Part shown: positions 1 through 6,322 of the stretch, in pieces
Layout of the letters: every line of letters begins with the position of its first letter
How positions within the stretch are numbered: position 1 is the first letter of the stretch
Assembly: GCA_028293405.1 (NCBI GenBank)
Contig: JAQGOW010000271.1
Location: 1-6,322, forward strand
Origin: Verrucomicrobiales bacterium
GTDB lineage: Bacteria; Verrucomicrobiota; Verrucomicrobiia; Limisphaerales; Palsa-1400
Length of the DNA stretch: 6,322 nucleotides
Reading direction: 5' to 3'
The notes under the pieces: model-generated
Database searches by the model: none
The model's input: only the letters and a program-made list of their open reading frames with translations
Told to the model about the DNA's origin: nothing
Position numbers and translations under genes: made by a program

Positions 1-1832
1 ACATGATTTGCCCAGTCCCACCACCGGCCATCGGACGCGCGCGTTAAGTAGAGTTGAAGTTGCGAAAGAGACACTCCCGTTGGCCCGGGCAACACATTGA
101 CCACCAAAGGATGCTGTGGATCGAGAGTGGCGAACGTAGCGCCGTCATAAGGCGGCACCACACCGGCGATGTTCACCCATGAGACATCCGGACCACTGTT
201 CGGGCTGCGCGTATAGATGTCAGCCGTCATTGTAGGGCCGGCATCTGAAATATTACCGACCGTCACCCATGTGTTGAACCCGGCTTTTGTGCCGACGTTG
301 TATGCGAGTGAGTTGGGAACTGTGTTCGACGAGAACAGCCGCTTATTGCTGGTGCCAGGGAACGGATCACCGGCGTCTCCGATATTTTGTGCCGTCACGT
401 TGGTTGTATCGAACTGATATAAACCGTCAGCTTGCTCCAGCATGACCAGTTTGTGACCTAAGTTGGTTATCGCTGGTGCTCCGCCCACCGCGATCGGACA
501 CCAATCGTAGGTGTTACCTTTATTGCCGACGTTTTTCGAATCGTCGATGTGCCAGATTAAAAGCCCATTGCCGGGCAGCGCCGCATCGAAGTTCGTCTTA
601 TACCGATTTTCAACGAGGAAATATTCAGAACTGCCGCCGCCATCTTTCCAGAGGCGGGCCGCAAAGGCCGTTTGTGCGGCATTCGGAAAGGAGACGTGCG
701 TACTGTCCAAAGTGTAATTGACGGGCGCGAGCCAACCTAATTTCGCCTTACACCACGCGTCGAAATGCGCTGGACAATCGCCGTTGAAAACGAACCCGTT
801 GTTTGCGCCGTAACTCATGCCGCTCCACTGGCCGATTCCTTCAGTGGTGTAATCCGGGTCATACAGATCCGGCAACCCAAGTGCATGACCATATTCATGG
901 CAGAAAACGCCGGGGGCAACGATGTTGGTGCTGGTGTCTGCGCCGGCAAGTTCCGGTTCAATAACGTAATCGTCGATGATCAACCCATTTGAAGCTTTGA
1001 TCGTCGCTAAACCAGACGCTGACAGGCTAAATCGATGCGACCAAATATTGTCGGTGCTGTTACTACGGGTTTCCTGTCCTGCTCCCGCGTGCACAATGTT
1101 GACGACATCCACCTTCCCGTCGCCGTCCTGGTCACATCCGGAAAAGTCATACCCTGCAGCAATCGCTGCGTTCACGATGTCTGCCACAAACTGAGCCGGA
1201 CGGATATCATTTGTTCCGGGGCCGTTCTGTGCTCCGTAGTACGCCCTGGTATTCGGCGCACGATACCACCCTCCGACACCGCCCTGAGCACATTTCACGG
1301 TGAACTTTCCAAACGACACCTCCGTGTAGTAAGTGGACATTGAACGCACCCCCGCCCCTGTGGTGAACAACATGTTGCTGATCGCCTGCGGACTGAATCT
1401 CGGATTCTTGTCGGTAAAAAATCCGCAAAGCACCGGTACACGGCCAGCGCCGCTCGAAGGCACTGTTTTTTTCGTCACACTAGCGCGAACGTCGGCGAGT
1501 CGTTTCTGCTGATCGGCGGTACCCTTTAGTCGCCATGGTTGCACTGGCGCCGGTTCGATGTTCACGCGATTGCTGGTGACAACGGCTTGGCCATTCGTGC
1601 CCTCTTTCAAATAAACGTAGTAGCCGCTCGCCGGATCCTTAGTGACAGGGCGGCCATCGACGGTTTCTTCCCACGAAAACCACTCATCGCCTATCAAATG
1701 CAGAGTCATGTTCACCCCGTTCGGCTGCTTTCGCGAATACGATTTCTGATCGGCGGGAACAGCATGTGATCTGGCGGCAAAAAGAAGTGTCGCCGCTATG
1801 GAGATTACAAAGAATGATCTAAGTGAGGGCAT
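1..1832 (-). CDS. Secreted M6-family metalloprotease (immune inhibitor A-like), 3' end missing
   Basis: Seen: one open frame runs from ATG at 1832 to the left edge (610 codons, no stop). An in-frame TAG six codons upstream, with no ATG between, supports this start. Residues 1-24 are a signal peptide (basic start, hydrophobic core, cleavage after SHA). Residues 36-52 (QPNG, then GDEWF) match the M6 propeptide. The catalytic domain starts near 132. It carries a calcium-loop-like DQDGDGKVD at 234-242, the zinc motif HEYGHALGLPD at 312-322 (H312, H316, D322 as ligands, E313 as base) and a likely Met-turn, WSGM, ending at M339. WHID at 427-430, EQADG at 466-470 and GDAGDPFPG at 485-493 are further M6 signatures. 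From about 541 a new beta-rich segment begins. Known: M6 enzymes are secreted zinc endopeptidases made with a propeptide. Inferred: an active extracellular protease. No Shine-Dalgarno is visible; a hairpin lies directly upstream. The C-terminal architecture cannot be judged here. Confidence 0.93.
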   Translation of the reverse strand, partial: MPSLRSFFVISIAATLLFAARSHAVPADQKSYSRKQPNGVNMTLHLIGDEWFSWEETVDGRPVTKDPASGYYVYLKEGTNGQAVVTSNRVNIEPAPVQPWRLKGTADQQKRLADVRASVTKKTVPSSGAGRVPVLCGFFTDKNPRFSPQAISNMLFTTGAGVRSMSTYYTEVSFGKFTVKCAQGGVGGWYRAPNTRAYYGAQNGPGTNDIRPAQFVADIVNAAIAAGYDFSGCDQDGDGKVDVVNIVHAGAGQETRSNSTDNIWSHRFSLSASGLATIKASNGLIIDDYVIEPELAGADTSTNIVAPGVFCHEYGHALGLPDLYDPDYTTEGIGQWSGMSYGANNGFVFNGDCPAHFDAWCKAKLGWLAPVNYTLDSTHVSFPNAAQTAFAARLWKDGGGSSEYFLVENRYKTNFDAALPGNGLLIWHIDDSKNVGNKGNTYDWCPIAVGGAPAITNLGHKLVMLEQADGLYQFDTTNVTAQNIGDAGDPFPGTSNKRLFSSNTVPNSLAYNVGTKAGFNTWVTVGNISDAGPTMTADIYTRSPNSGPDVSWVNIAGVVPPYDGATFATLDPQHPLVVNVLPGPTGVSLSQLQLYLTRASDGRWWDWANH

Positions 1833-1837
1833 GGTTG

Positions 1838-1860
1838 AGTGCAATAGAACCTATTGCACT
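1838..1860. repeat. Perfect 10-bp inverted repeat directly upstream of the protease start
   Basis: AGTGCAATAG at 1838-1847 and its exact reverse complement CTATTGCACT at 1851-1860 are separated by 3 nt. The repeat ends 5 nt before the protease ATG at 1832. In the protease mRNA it would fold into a 10-bp hairpin covering the place where a ribosome binding site is expected. As DNA it could be an operator for a dimeric repressor. It is not a plausible terminator for either gene: it lies ahead of the start and has no T-run. The structure is certain; its role is inference. Confidence 0.7.
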
Positions 1861-2023
1861 ATCACCGTGCGAAACCACCAACCACACAATTCGGCAACTT
1901 TCGGCTGTCAAATACCTCTGAAGCCCAAACGGTACGAGCTTTGGAAACCGCACTGTGATCGGTAACGCGCTGATCTTAGACAAGTCCCGAAGGGACGGCT
2001 GACACAAACAGTTCTACATTGAC

Positions 2024-2050
2024 TTGACAGGCCGCTACTTCACATCTAAT
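2024..2050 (+). promoter_or_regulatory. Possible sigma70-type promoter for the cytochrome-like gene (distal)
   Basis: TTGACA at 2024-2029 is a perfect -35 match and TCTAAT at 2045-2050 matches TATAAT at five of six positions, but the spacer is only 15 bp, shorter than the preferred 17. An overlapping TTGACT at 2019-2024 would give 20 bp. If used, the transcript would have a leader of roughly 165 nt carrying the 10-bp repeats and the large stem-loop. PVC promoters are poorly characterised, so this is a weak call. Confidence 0.3.
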
Positions 2051-2106
2051 CTTCCCTGTAATCCGGCCAACGCCGGCATGTTCTTTGAAAAATCCGTCAA
2101 AACAGG

Positions 2107-2150
2107 CCTATTTCGAGTAATTTCGACCTAATTAGACCTATTTCGACCTT
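2107..2150. repeat. Run of 10-bp direct repeats, consensus near TTTCGACCTA
   Basis: Consecutive ten-base blocks read TTTCGAGTAA (2111), TTTCGACCTA (2121), ATTAGACCTA (2131) and TTTCGACCTT (2141), preceded by GGCCTA ending at 2110. The string CCTATTTCGA occurs exactly at 2107-2116 and 2137-2146, and TTTCGACCT at 2121-2129 and 2141-2149. A palindromic CTAATTAG sits at 2128-2135. The period is about one DNA helical turn, so all copies face the same side of the helix, as expected of a protein-binding array. Copies are imperfect and few. The position is just upstream of the large stem-loop and 75 bp before the cytochrome-like start. Confidence 0.6.
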
Positions 2151-2157
2151 AAAATTT

Positions 2158-2201
2158 TTTACAAAGCTCACGGCGCATTGCCGCGCCTTGAGCTTTGTAA
2201 A
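2158..2201. repeat. Large inverted repeat / stem-loop upstream of the cytochrome-like gene
   Basis: TTTACAAAGCTCA at 2158-2170 pairs perfectly with TGAGCTTTGTAAA at 2189-2201 (13 bp). After a single C/T mismatch (2171/2188), GGCGC at 2172-2176 pairs with GCGCC at 2183-2187, leaving a 6-nt loop. T-runs lie just outside: six Ts at 2155-2160 overlap the left arm, and CTTTTCC follows the right arm. No gene ends here, since both neighbours diverge, so a normal end-of-gene terminator makes no sense. Options are a 5' leader structure or attenuator of the plus-strand gene, an operator, or a copy of a dispersed REP-like palindrome. The fold is certain; the role is open. Confidence 0.75.
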
Positions 2202-2216
2202 CTTTTCCGTCTTAAT
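2188..2216 (+). promoter_or_regulatory. Possible proximal promoter giving a leaderless or near-leaderless mRNA
   Basis: TTGAGC (2188-2193, four of six to TTGACA) and CTTAAT (2211-2216, four of six to TATAAT) are spaced 17 bp apart. Transcription would start about seven bases downstream, next to the ATG at 2225. This would explain the lack of a Shine-Dalgarno and would place the right arm of the stem-loop over the -35, making that palindrome an operator rather than an RNA hairpin. Both boxes are only moderate matches. Confidence 0.2.
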
Positions 2217-2224
2217 AACGCCTT

Positions 2225-5200
2225 ATGTGGATGAAACGACTCCTGCTCCTCGCCTCCGCGATTTGCATCCCTGCATTCGCAAACACGCCCGCGCTCAAAC
2301 CCATGGGCGCCGACGGCAAACCGCTCAACCTCGATTTCGAAAGCGGCACACTCAAGGACTGGACCGCCCAAGGCCACGCGTTCGACCAACAACCCATCCA
2401 CAGTGACACTGTGCAAGCCCGTCGCGCCGACATGCGCAGCGGCCATCAAGGCAACTATTGGATCGGCACGTACGAAATCGGCGGCGACGCCCCGCAAGGC
2501 ACACTCACGTCCGTCCCCTTCAAAGTCACCCATCCATACGCGAGCTTCCTCGTGGCCGGCGGCTCCGGCCCTGAAACGCGCGTCGAATTAATCAGTGAAA
2601 AAAAGGGCGACCCAATTTTTAAGACAAGCGGATACGACCATGAAACCTTGCGCCCCGTCGTCGTCGACTTACACAAGCAACTTGGCAAAAACATCTTCAT
2701 CCGCATCGTCGACAACGCCACCGGCGGTTGGGGGCACATCAACTTCGACGACTTCGCGTTCTACGACGAACGTCCGCATTTCGCGAACGAACTCGATCCT
2801 GCTGCCAGAAACGTTCCCGAAGCCGACGCCGTCCAATTCGCCGGCCTCTCCCCACAAGACGCAGTGACGAAAATGAGTCTACCTCCCGGTTTCAAAGCCA
2901 CCCTGTTCGCGGGCGAACCCGACATCGTCCAACCCGTCGCCTTCGCCATTGATGATCGTGGCCGTTTGTGGGTCGTCGAAGGAAACACCTATCCTCTCCG
3001 CGCAAAAGAGGGCGAAGGAAAAGACAAGATTCTGGTTTTCGAAGACACCGATGGTGACGGCAAATACGACAAGCGCACCGTTTTCATGGACGGGTTGAAT
3101 CTGGTCAGCGGAATCGAAGTCGGTTTCGGCGGCGTGTGGATTGGAGCCGCGCCATACTTTATGTTCATTCCCGTCACAAACTGGGACGAACCGAAACCCG
3201 CGGGCAAACCAGAAATCCTCCTCGACGGTTGGGCATACGACGACACGCACGAAGTCCTCAATACTTTCACATGGGGCCCCGACGGCTGGCTCTACGGCTG
3301 TCACGGGGTTTTCGAACCGTCGCGCGTCGGTAAACCCGGCTGCAAGGACAGCGAACGACTCCCCATGAACTGCGGCGTCTGGCGCTATCATCCCACCAAA
3401 CACATTTTCGAACGATTCGCCGAAGGCACGAGCAACCCGTGGGGAATTGATTTCGACGCCAACGGCCAATGCATTACCGAAGGCTGCGTCATCCCGCATC
3501 TGTGGCACATGATTCAAGGCGGCCACTTCCAACGCCAGGCCGGCTCCCATTTCAATCCCTACGTTTTCGACGACATCAAAACGATCGCCGACCACGTCCA
3601 CTGGGCCGGCGACCGAGGCCCGCACGCCGGCAACGGGCGCTCGTCGGCCGCAGGCGGCGGCCACGCCCATGCAGGTTTGCTCGTTTATCAAGGTGACAAC
3701 TTCCCTGCCGAATGGCGCGGGAAAGTTTACATGAACAACATCCACGGCGCGTGCATCAACGTGGATACATTGGAGCAAAAAGGTTCGGGTTTCGTCGGTC
3801 ATCACGCCCCGAATTTCATCAACTTCAACGACACCTGGTCGCAAATCATCAACCTGGAAACCGGTCCCGAAGGCGCAGTTTATATGATCGATTGGTACGA
3901 CAAAAACCAATGCCACCACAACGATCCGAAAGGTCACGACAAAACCAACGGCCGCATCTTCCGCGTCAGCTACGGCGACCCCAAATACCAAGCCATCGAC
4001 CTGCAAAAGAATACCGACGACGAACTAGTGACGCTCCTCGCACATCCGAACGATTGGTTGGCCAAACACGCTCGCCGCATCTTGCAAGAACGCGCAACTT
4101 CGCGAGTTCTCGACGCGAACGCACGCGAGCACTTGCTCGAACTGTTGAACGCGAAAAACGGCACCTCGCAACTCCGCGCATTGTGGACGTTGCACGACAC
4201 CGGCAATTTGGACGAAGCGCAGGCTCTCAAAGTCATGCGCAAATCGGATCCATACCTGCGCGCATGGGCCATTCAGTTCGTCACCGAGGATAAAAAGCCG
4301 TCTCACGAAATCCTGCAACAAATGGCGCAAATGGCGAAACAGGACAAATCGCCGGTCGTCCGTTTGTATTTGGCTTCGGCAGTTCGCCGACTCGACGTGC
4401 AAGATCGTTGGGACATCGTCAAAGGCCTGTTCACGCACGGCGAAGATTCCGACGATCACAATCTGCCGCTGATGGTTTGGTACGGCGCCGAGCCTCTCGC
4501 CGCGCTCGATTCGAGTCGCGCCCTCGACATGGCGACGCACGCCAAGTTGATGAATCCGATCCTCGAATTCACCACCCGCCGCATCGCTGCGATGAAGACT
4601 GCATCCGCGAATGACCTCATCGTCGATTCACTGCTGAAAATCAAAACCGACGACACACAACGCCAACTCGCAATGCTCCGCGGGTTGCAGTCGGGATTGT
4701 CGCAAGGAACCGTGCAGATGCCGAAGCGATGGGCAGAAGTCGAAAGCCGTTTCGAAAAATCATCGACAACTGATTTGCGGCTGATCACGCAAACGCTCTC
4801 GTTGAAATTCGGCAGCGCAACTGCACTTGCCGCATTGCGTTCGACCTTAGCAGATGAAGCCGCACACCTCGGCGCGCGTCAAAATGCATTGGCTGCTTTG
4901 CTCTCCATCAAAGATTCCACTCTGCCCGCCATTTTGCAGGCGATGCTCGATAAATCGGCGATGCGCCCGCAGGTGTTGAAAGGCCTGGCCGCGTACGATG
5001 ACGCTGCTACGCCACACAAAATTTTGGCGGCTTACAAACAATTCTCGTCCGACGAAAAGCGCGACGCTCTTAATACATTGGTCGGTCGCCCGGCTTGGGC
5101 CAAAGAACTCGTTGCAGCGGTCAGCTCCGGCGCTTTGCCGAAGACCGACCTCACCGCTGAACTCATTCGCCAACTTCGCAACTCAAAAAATCCCGAGCTG

Positions 5201-5740
5201 ATGGCGCAGCTCGATAAAGTTTGGGGCACTGTCCGCGAATCGACTGCCGATAAACGGATGTTGATGGATCATTACGTCCGCGTTTATCACGCCGGCGGCT
5301 CGCAACCGGGCGACGCCTCGCGCGGTCGCGCCATGTTCAATCGCATTTGCCAACAATGCCATACGTTGTTCGGTGAAGGCGGCAAAGTCGGTCCGGACCT
5401 GACCGGCTCGAATCGCGCTGACCTCGGTTACATTCTTGAAAACGTCGTCGATCCCAACGCTGTCATTCCAAATGAATACCGCGCGTGGAACGTTGAAACG
5501 ACCGATGATCGAACACTCACCGGCATCATCAAACAACAGGACGACAACACCGTCACCATCGTCACGGCCAACGAAACTCTCGTCCTGCCGCGCAAAGACG
5601 TTCGCGAGATGACCCAAGGCAAGCTCTCGATGATGCCCGAAGGCTTGATTGATCAACTGAAAGACCAGGAAGTGCGCGACCTGCTTTATTATCTAAGCCG
5701 GCCAGGTCAGGTTCCACTGCCAACCTCGGCGGCGAAATAG
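2225..5740 (+). CDS. PVC-type heme-binding CxxCH protein: exported dehydrogenase-like propeller with HEAT-like repeats and C-terminal cytochrome c domain
   Basis: Seen: 1171 residues. A signal peptide (MKRLLLL core, cleavage after AFA, residue 19) shows export. ATG at 2231 (M3) is an equally good start; neither has a Shine-Dalgarno. Residues 36-180 form a beta-sandwich-like domain with FESG at 38-41 and DNATGGWGHINFDDF at 163-177. Residues 217-584 match the PVC 'membrane-bound dehydrogenase' domain (TIGR02604-like): LPPGF at 219-223, a calcium-loop-like DTDGDGKYD at 274-282, GGGHAHAG ending at 484, and NGRIFRVSYG closing it. Residues 590-1020 are alpha-helical, HEAT-like. The heme domain (TIGR02603-like) has one CQQCH at 1042-1046 (C1042, C1045, H1046), GPDLTG at 1056-1061 and a conserved SMMPEG with M1136/M1137 as possible distal ligands. 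Known: these large exported proteins are numerous in Planctomycetes and Verrucomicrobia; most lack a tested function. Inferred: oxidation of a sugar-like or polyol substrate with electrons passed to heme c. No lipobox or transmembrane anchor beyond the signal is apparent. Confidence 0.93.
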   Translation: MWMKRLLLLASAICIPAFANTPALKPMGADGKPLNLDFESGTLKDWTAQGHAFDQQPIHSDTVQARRADMRSGHQGNYWIGTYEIGGDAPQGTLTSVPFKVTHPYASFLVAGGSGPETRVELISEKKGDPIFKTSGYDHETLRPVVVDLHKQLGKNIFIRIVDNATGGWGHINFDDFAFYDERPHFANELDPAARNVPEADAVQFAGLSPQDAVTKMSLPPGFKATLFAGEPDIVQPVAFAIDDRGRLWVVEGNTYPLRAKEGEGKDKILVFEDTDGDGKYDKRTVFMDGLNLVSGIEVGFGGVWIGAAPYFMFIPVTNWDEPKPAGKPEILLDGWAYDDTHEVLNTFTWGPDGWLYGCHGVFEPSRVGKPGCKDSERLPMNCGVWRYHPTKHIFERFAEGTSNPWGIDFDANGQCITEGCVIPHLWHMIQGGHFQRQAGSHFNPYVFDDIKTIADHVHWAGDRGPHAGNGRSSAAGGGHAHAGLLVYQGDNFPAEWRGKVYMNNIHGACINVDTLEQKGSGFVGHHAPNFINFNDTWSQIINLETGPEGAVYMIDWYDKNQCHHNDPKGHDKTNGRIFRVSYGDPKYQAIDLQKNTDDELVTLLAHPNDWLAKHARRILQERATSRVLDANAREHLLELLNAKNGTSQLRALWTLHDTGNLDEAQALKVMRKSDPYLRAWAIQFVTEDKKPSHEILQQMAQMAKQDKSPVVRLYLASAVRRLDVQDRWDIVKGLFTHGEDSDDHNLPLMVWYGAEPLAALDSSRALDMATHAKLMNPILEFTTRRIAAMKTASANDLIVDSLLKIKTDDTQRQLAMLRGLQSGLSQGTVQMPKRWAEVESRFEKSSTTDLRLITQTLSLKFGSATALAALRSTLADEAAHLGARQNALAALLSIKDSTLPAILQAMLDKSAMRPQVLKGLAAYDDAATPHKILAAYKQFSSDEKRDALNTLVGRPAWAKELVAAVSSGALPKTDLTAELIRQLRNSKNPELMAQLDKVWGTVRESTADKRMLMDHYVRVYHAGGSQPGDASRGRAMFNRICQQCHTLFGEGGKVGPDLTGSNRADLGYILENVVDPNAVIPNEYRAWNVETTDDRTLTGIIKQQDDNTVTIVTANETLVLPRKDVREMTQGKLSMMPEGLIDQLKDQEVRDLLYYLSRPGQVPLPTSAAK

Positions 5741-5749
5741 TTCATTTGA

Positions 5750-5762
5750 CCGCATTTTGCGG
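5750..5762. repeat. Small inverted repeat between the cytochrome-like gene and hisH
   Basis: CCGCA at 5750-5754 pairs with TGCGG at 5758-5762 around a TTT loop. It lies in the 39-bp gap, 9 nt after the TAG stop. The 5-bp stem is short and the sequence after it (CCTGTTACTTTGAG) has no T-run, so a strong intrinsic terminator is unlikely and read-through into hisH is possible. Confidence 0.3.
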
Positions 5763-5779
5763 CCTGTTACTTTGAGACC

Positions 5780-6322
5780 GTGATTGCGTTGATCGACTAC
5801 GATTCCGGCAACTTGCGCAGCGTACAAAAAGCGCTGCTCAAGGTGGGCGCTGACGTCCGCATTGTCCGCAAGCCGTCGGAAATCAACGGCGCGGCCGCCT
5901 TGGTGTTGCCTGGTGTCGGGGCGTTCGACGATTGCGTCAACGCGTTGCAAAAGCAGGAACTGCTCTCGGCGGCAAAGGATTTCATCAAAACCGGCAAACC
6001 GTTCCTCGGCATTTGCGTCGGTTACCAGGCGCTCTTTGAAAAGAGCGAGGAATTCAATAGCTGCGCTGCGGGAGCTGGATTGTTCGGTGGCAAAGTGGTT
6101 CGGTTTTCTACCAGCGGTTTAAAGGTCCCGCAAATCGGCTGGAACCAAATCGAAGTTACTCAGCCTAACTGCCCTATTTACAAGGACATAAAATCCGGCA
6201 GCTACGTCTATTTCGTGCACAGCTTCTTCCCGAAACCGCAGGATGAATCGATCGTTGCGACCACAACGGAATACGGTGAAACGTTCGCCTCGTCCATCTG
6301 GCGCGACAACGTTTTTGCCACG
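5780..6322 (+). CDS. hisH: Imidazole glycerol phosphate synthase subunit HisH (glutamine amidotransferase), 3' end missing
   Basis: HisH hydrolyses glutamine and channels ammonia to HisF, which converts PRFAR to imidazole glycerol phosphate and AICAR in cytoplasmic histidine synthesis. Seen: 181 codons, open to the right edge. The start is GTG at 5780, giving (M)IALIDYDSGNLRSV, the usual N-terminus of the family; an in-frame TGA at 5747-5749 bars a longer form. PGVG at 44-47 is the oxyanion-strand motif and GICVGYQ places the nucleophile at C79. The YVYFVHSFF segment and the following strand match the later part of class I amidotransferase domains. Family members are about 200-210 residues, so some 20-30 are missing. 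The window ends just where the FHPEKS-type segment with catalytic His and Glu should begin. A weak GAG lies only 3 nt before the GTG. The gene follows the cytochrome-like gene by 39 bp on the same strand; hisF or other his genes may follow but are not visible. Confidence 0.95.
   Translation, partial: MIALIDYDSGNLRSVQKALLKVGADVRIVRKPSEINGAAALVLPGVGAFDDCVNALQKQELLSAAKDFIKTGKPFLGICVGYQALFEKSEEFNSCAAGAGLFGGKVVRFSTSGLKVPQIGWNQIEVTQPNCPIYKDIKSGSYVYFVHSFFPKPQDESIVATTTEYGETFASSIWRDNVFAT

Larger units (their letters stand above)
1833..2224. other. Divergent intergenic control region
   Basis: This 392-bp stretch separates the starts of the minus-strand protease and the plus-strand cytochrome-like gene, so it should hold both promoters. 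It contains no convincing gene. It is more AT-rich near the plus-strand gene (2090-2220). Besides the structures listed separately, it has two small inverted repeats: GTCCC/GGGAC at 1984-1996 (3-nt loop) and CCGGC/GCCGG at 2063-2076 (4-nt loop). For the protease, a TTGACA reads on the minus strand at 1911-1906, but I see no acceptable -10 at 15-19 bp from it, so I do not call a promoter there. Confidence 0.85.

Noticed and set aside
217..1769. Several plus-strand frames of about 70-100 codons across the left third
   Set aside because: All lie antisense to the continuous M6 protease frame, which carries ordered, family-specific motifs. None has recognisable content.
1819..2007. 62-codon minus-strand frame overlapping the protease start by 14 bp, which could look like a coupled leader peptide reading through the 1838-1860 hairpin
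   Set aside because: Its only start is a TTG without a Shine-Dalgarno, the peptide has no recognisable feature and no supporting pattern is visible. Only ribosome profiling or conservation could revive it.
1984..2076. Small hairpins GTCCC/GGGAC (1984-1996) and CCGGC/GCCGG (2063-2076) as regulatory elements
   Set aside because: Five-base stems with short loops are expected by chance in DNA of this composition. They are mentioned only within the intergenic description.
2155..2210. Stem-loop read as a bidirectional intrinsic terminator
   Set aside because: Flanking T-runs are interrupted (AAATTTT on one side, CTTTTCC on the other) and both neighbouring genes point away, so there is no transcript to end here except a prematurely stopped leader.
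2225..2284. Lipoprotein signal around C14 of the cytochrome-like protein
   Set aside because: The residues before the cysteine are SAI, which does not fit a lipobox (small residue needed at -1). The AFA site at 17-19 is a better signal peptidase I site.
3905..3923. Second heme-like site at DKNQCHH in the propeller domain
   Set aside because: Only one cysteine precedes the histidines, so it is not CxxCH. The segment matches the conserved end of the PVC dehydrogenase domain instead.
2879..4006. Open frame of 375 codons on the minus strand inside the cytochrome-like gene
   Set aside because: It lies fully antisense to a gene with clear family motifs. Codon bias of the real gene keeps the opposite frame open. 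The translation has no signal, motif or recognisable domain.
3712..4293. 193-codon plus-strand frame within the cytochrome-like gene
   Set aside because: It is a shifted frame of the real gene. The arginine- and serine-rich, low-complexity translation is typical of out-of-frame reading.

Overview
The window looks like chromosomal DNA from a bacterium of the PVC group, most likely Verrucomicrobiota. The main reason is the 1171-residue protein at 2225-5740. It has the layout of the 'PVC-type heme-binding CxxCH protein' family: a dehydrogenase-like propeller, a helical-repeat middle and a single C-terminal heme c site. This family is greatly expanded in Planctomycetes and Verrucomicrobia. The absence of clear Shine-Dalgarno sequences at the visible starts fits such a lineage but does not prove it. 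Genus cannot be fixed from the sequence alone.

Layout: positions 1-1832 (minus strand) hold the first 610 codons of a secreted M6-family (immune inhibitor A-like) metalloprotease; its 3' end lies beyond the left edge. Positions 1833-2224 are a 392-bp divergent intergenic region with three notable structures: a perfect 10-bp inverted repeat just 5' of the protease start, a run of 10-bp repeats at 2107-2150, and a large stem-loop at 2158-2201. Positions 2225-5740 (plus strand) hold the exported cytochrome/dehydrogenase-like protein, which also carries an N-terminal beta-sandwich, carbohydrate-binding-like domain. After a 39-bp gap, 5780-6322 (plus strand) holds the first 181 codons of hisH, the glutaminase subunit of imidazole glycerol phosphate synthase, cut just before its catalytic His and Glu are expected.

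The two divergent genes both encode exported proteins and share one control region. A shared role in extracellular or periplasmic breakdown of organic matter is plausible but is inference. hisH is a cytoplasmic biosynthetic gene and probably only a neighbour, although it could be read from the same transcript. I see no mobile element, CRISPR array, tRNA, rRNA or phage gene. The coding content belongs to known families; what is unexplained is the structured DNA between the divergent genes.
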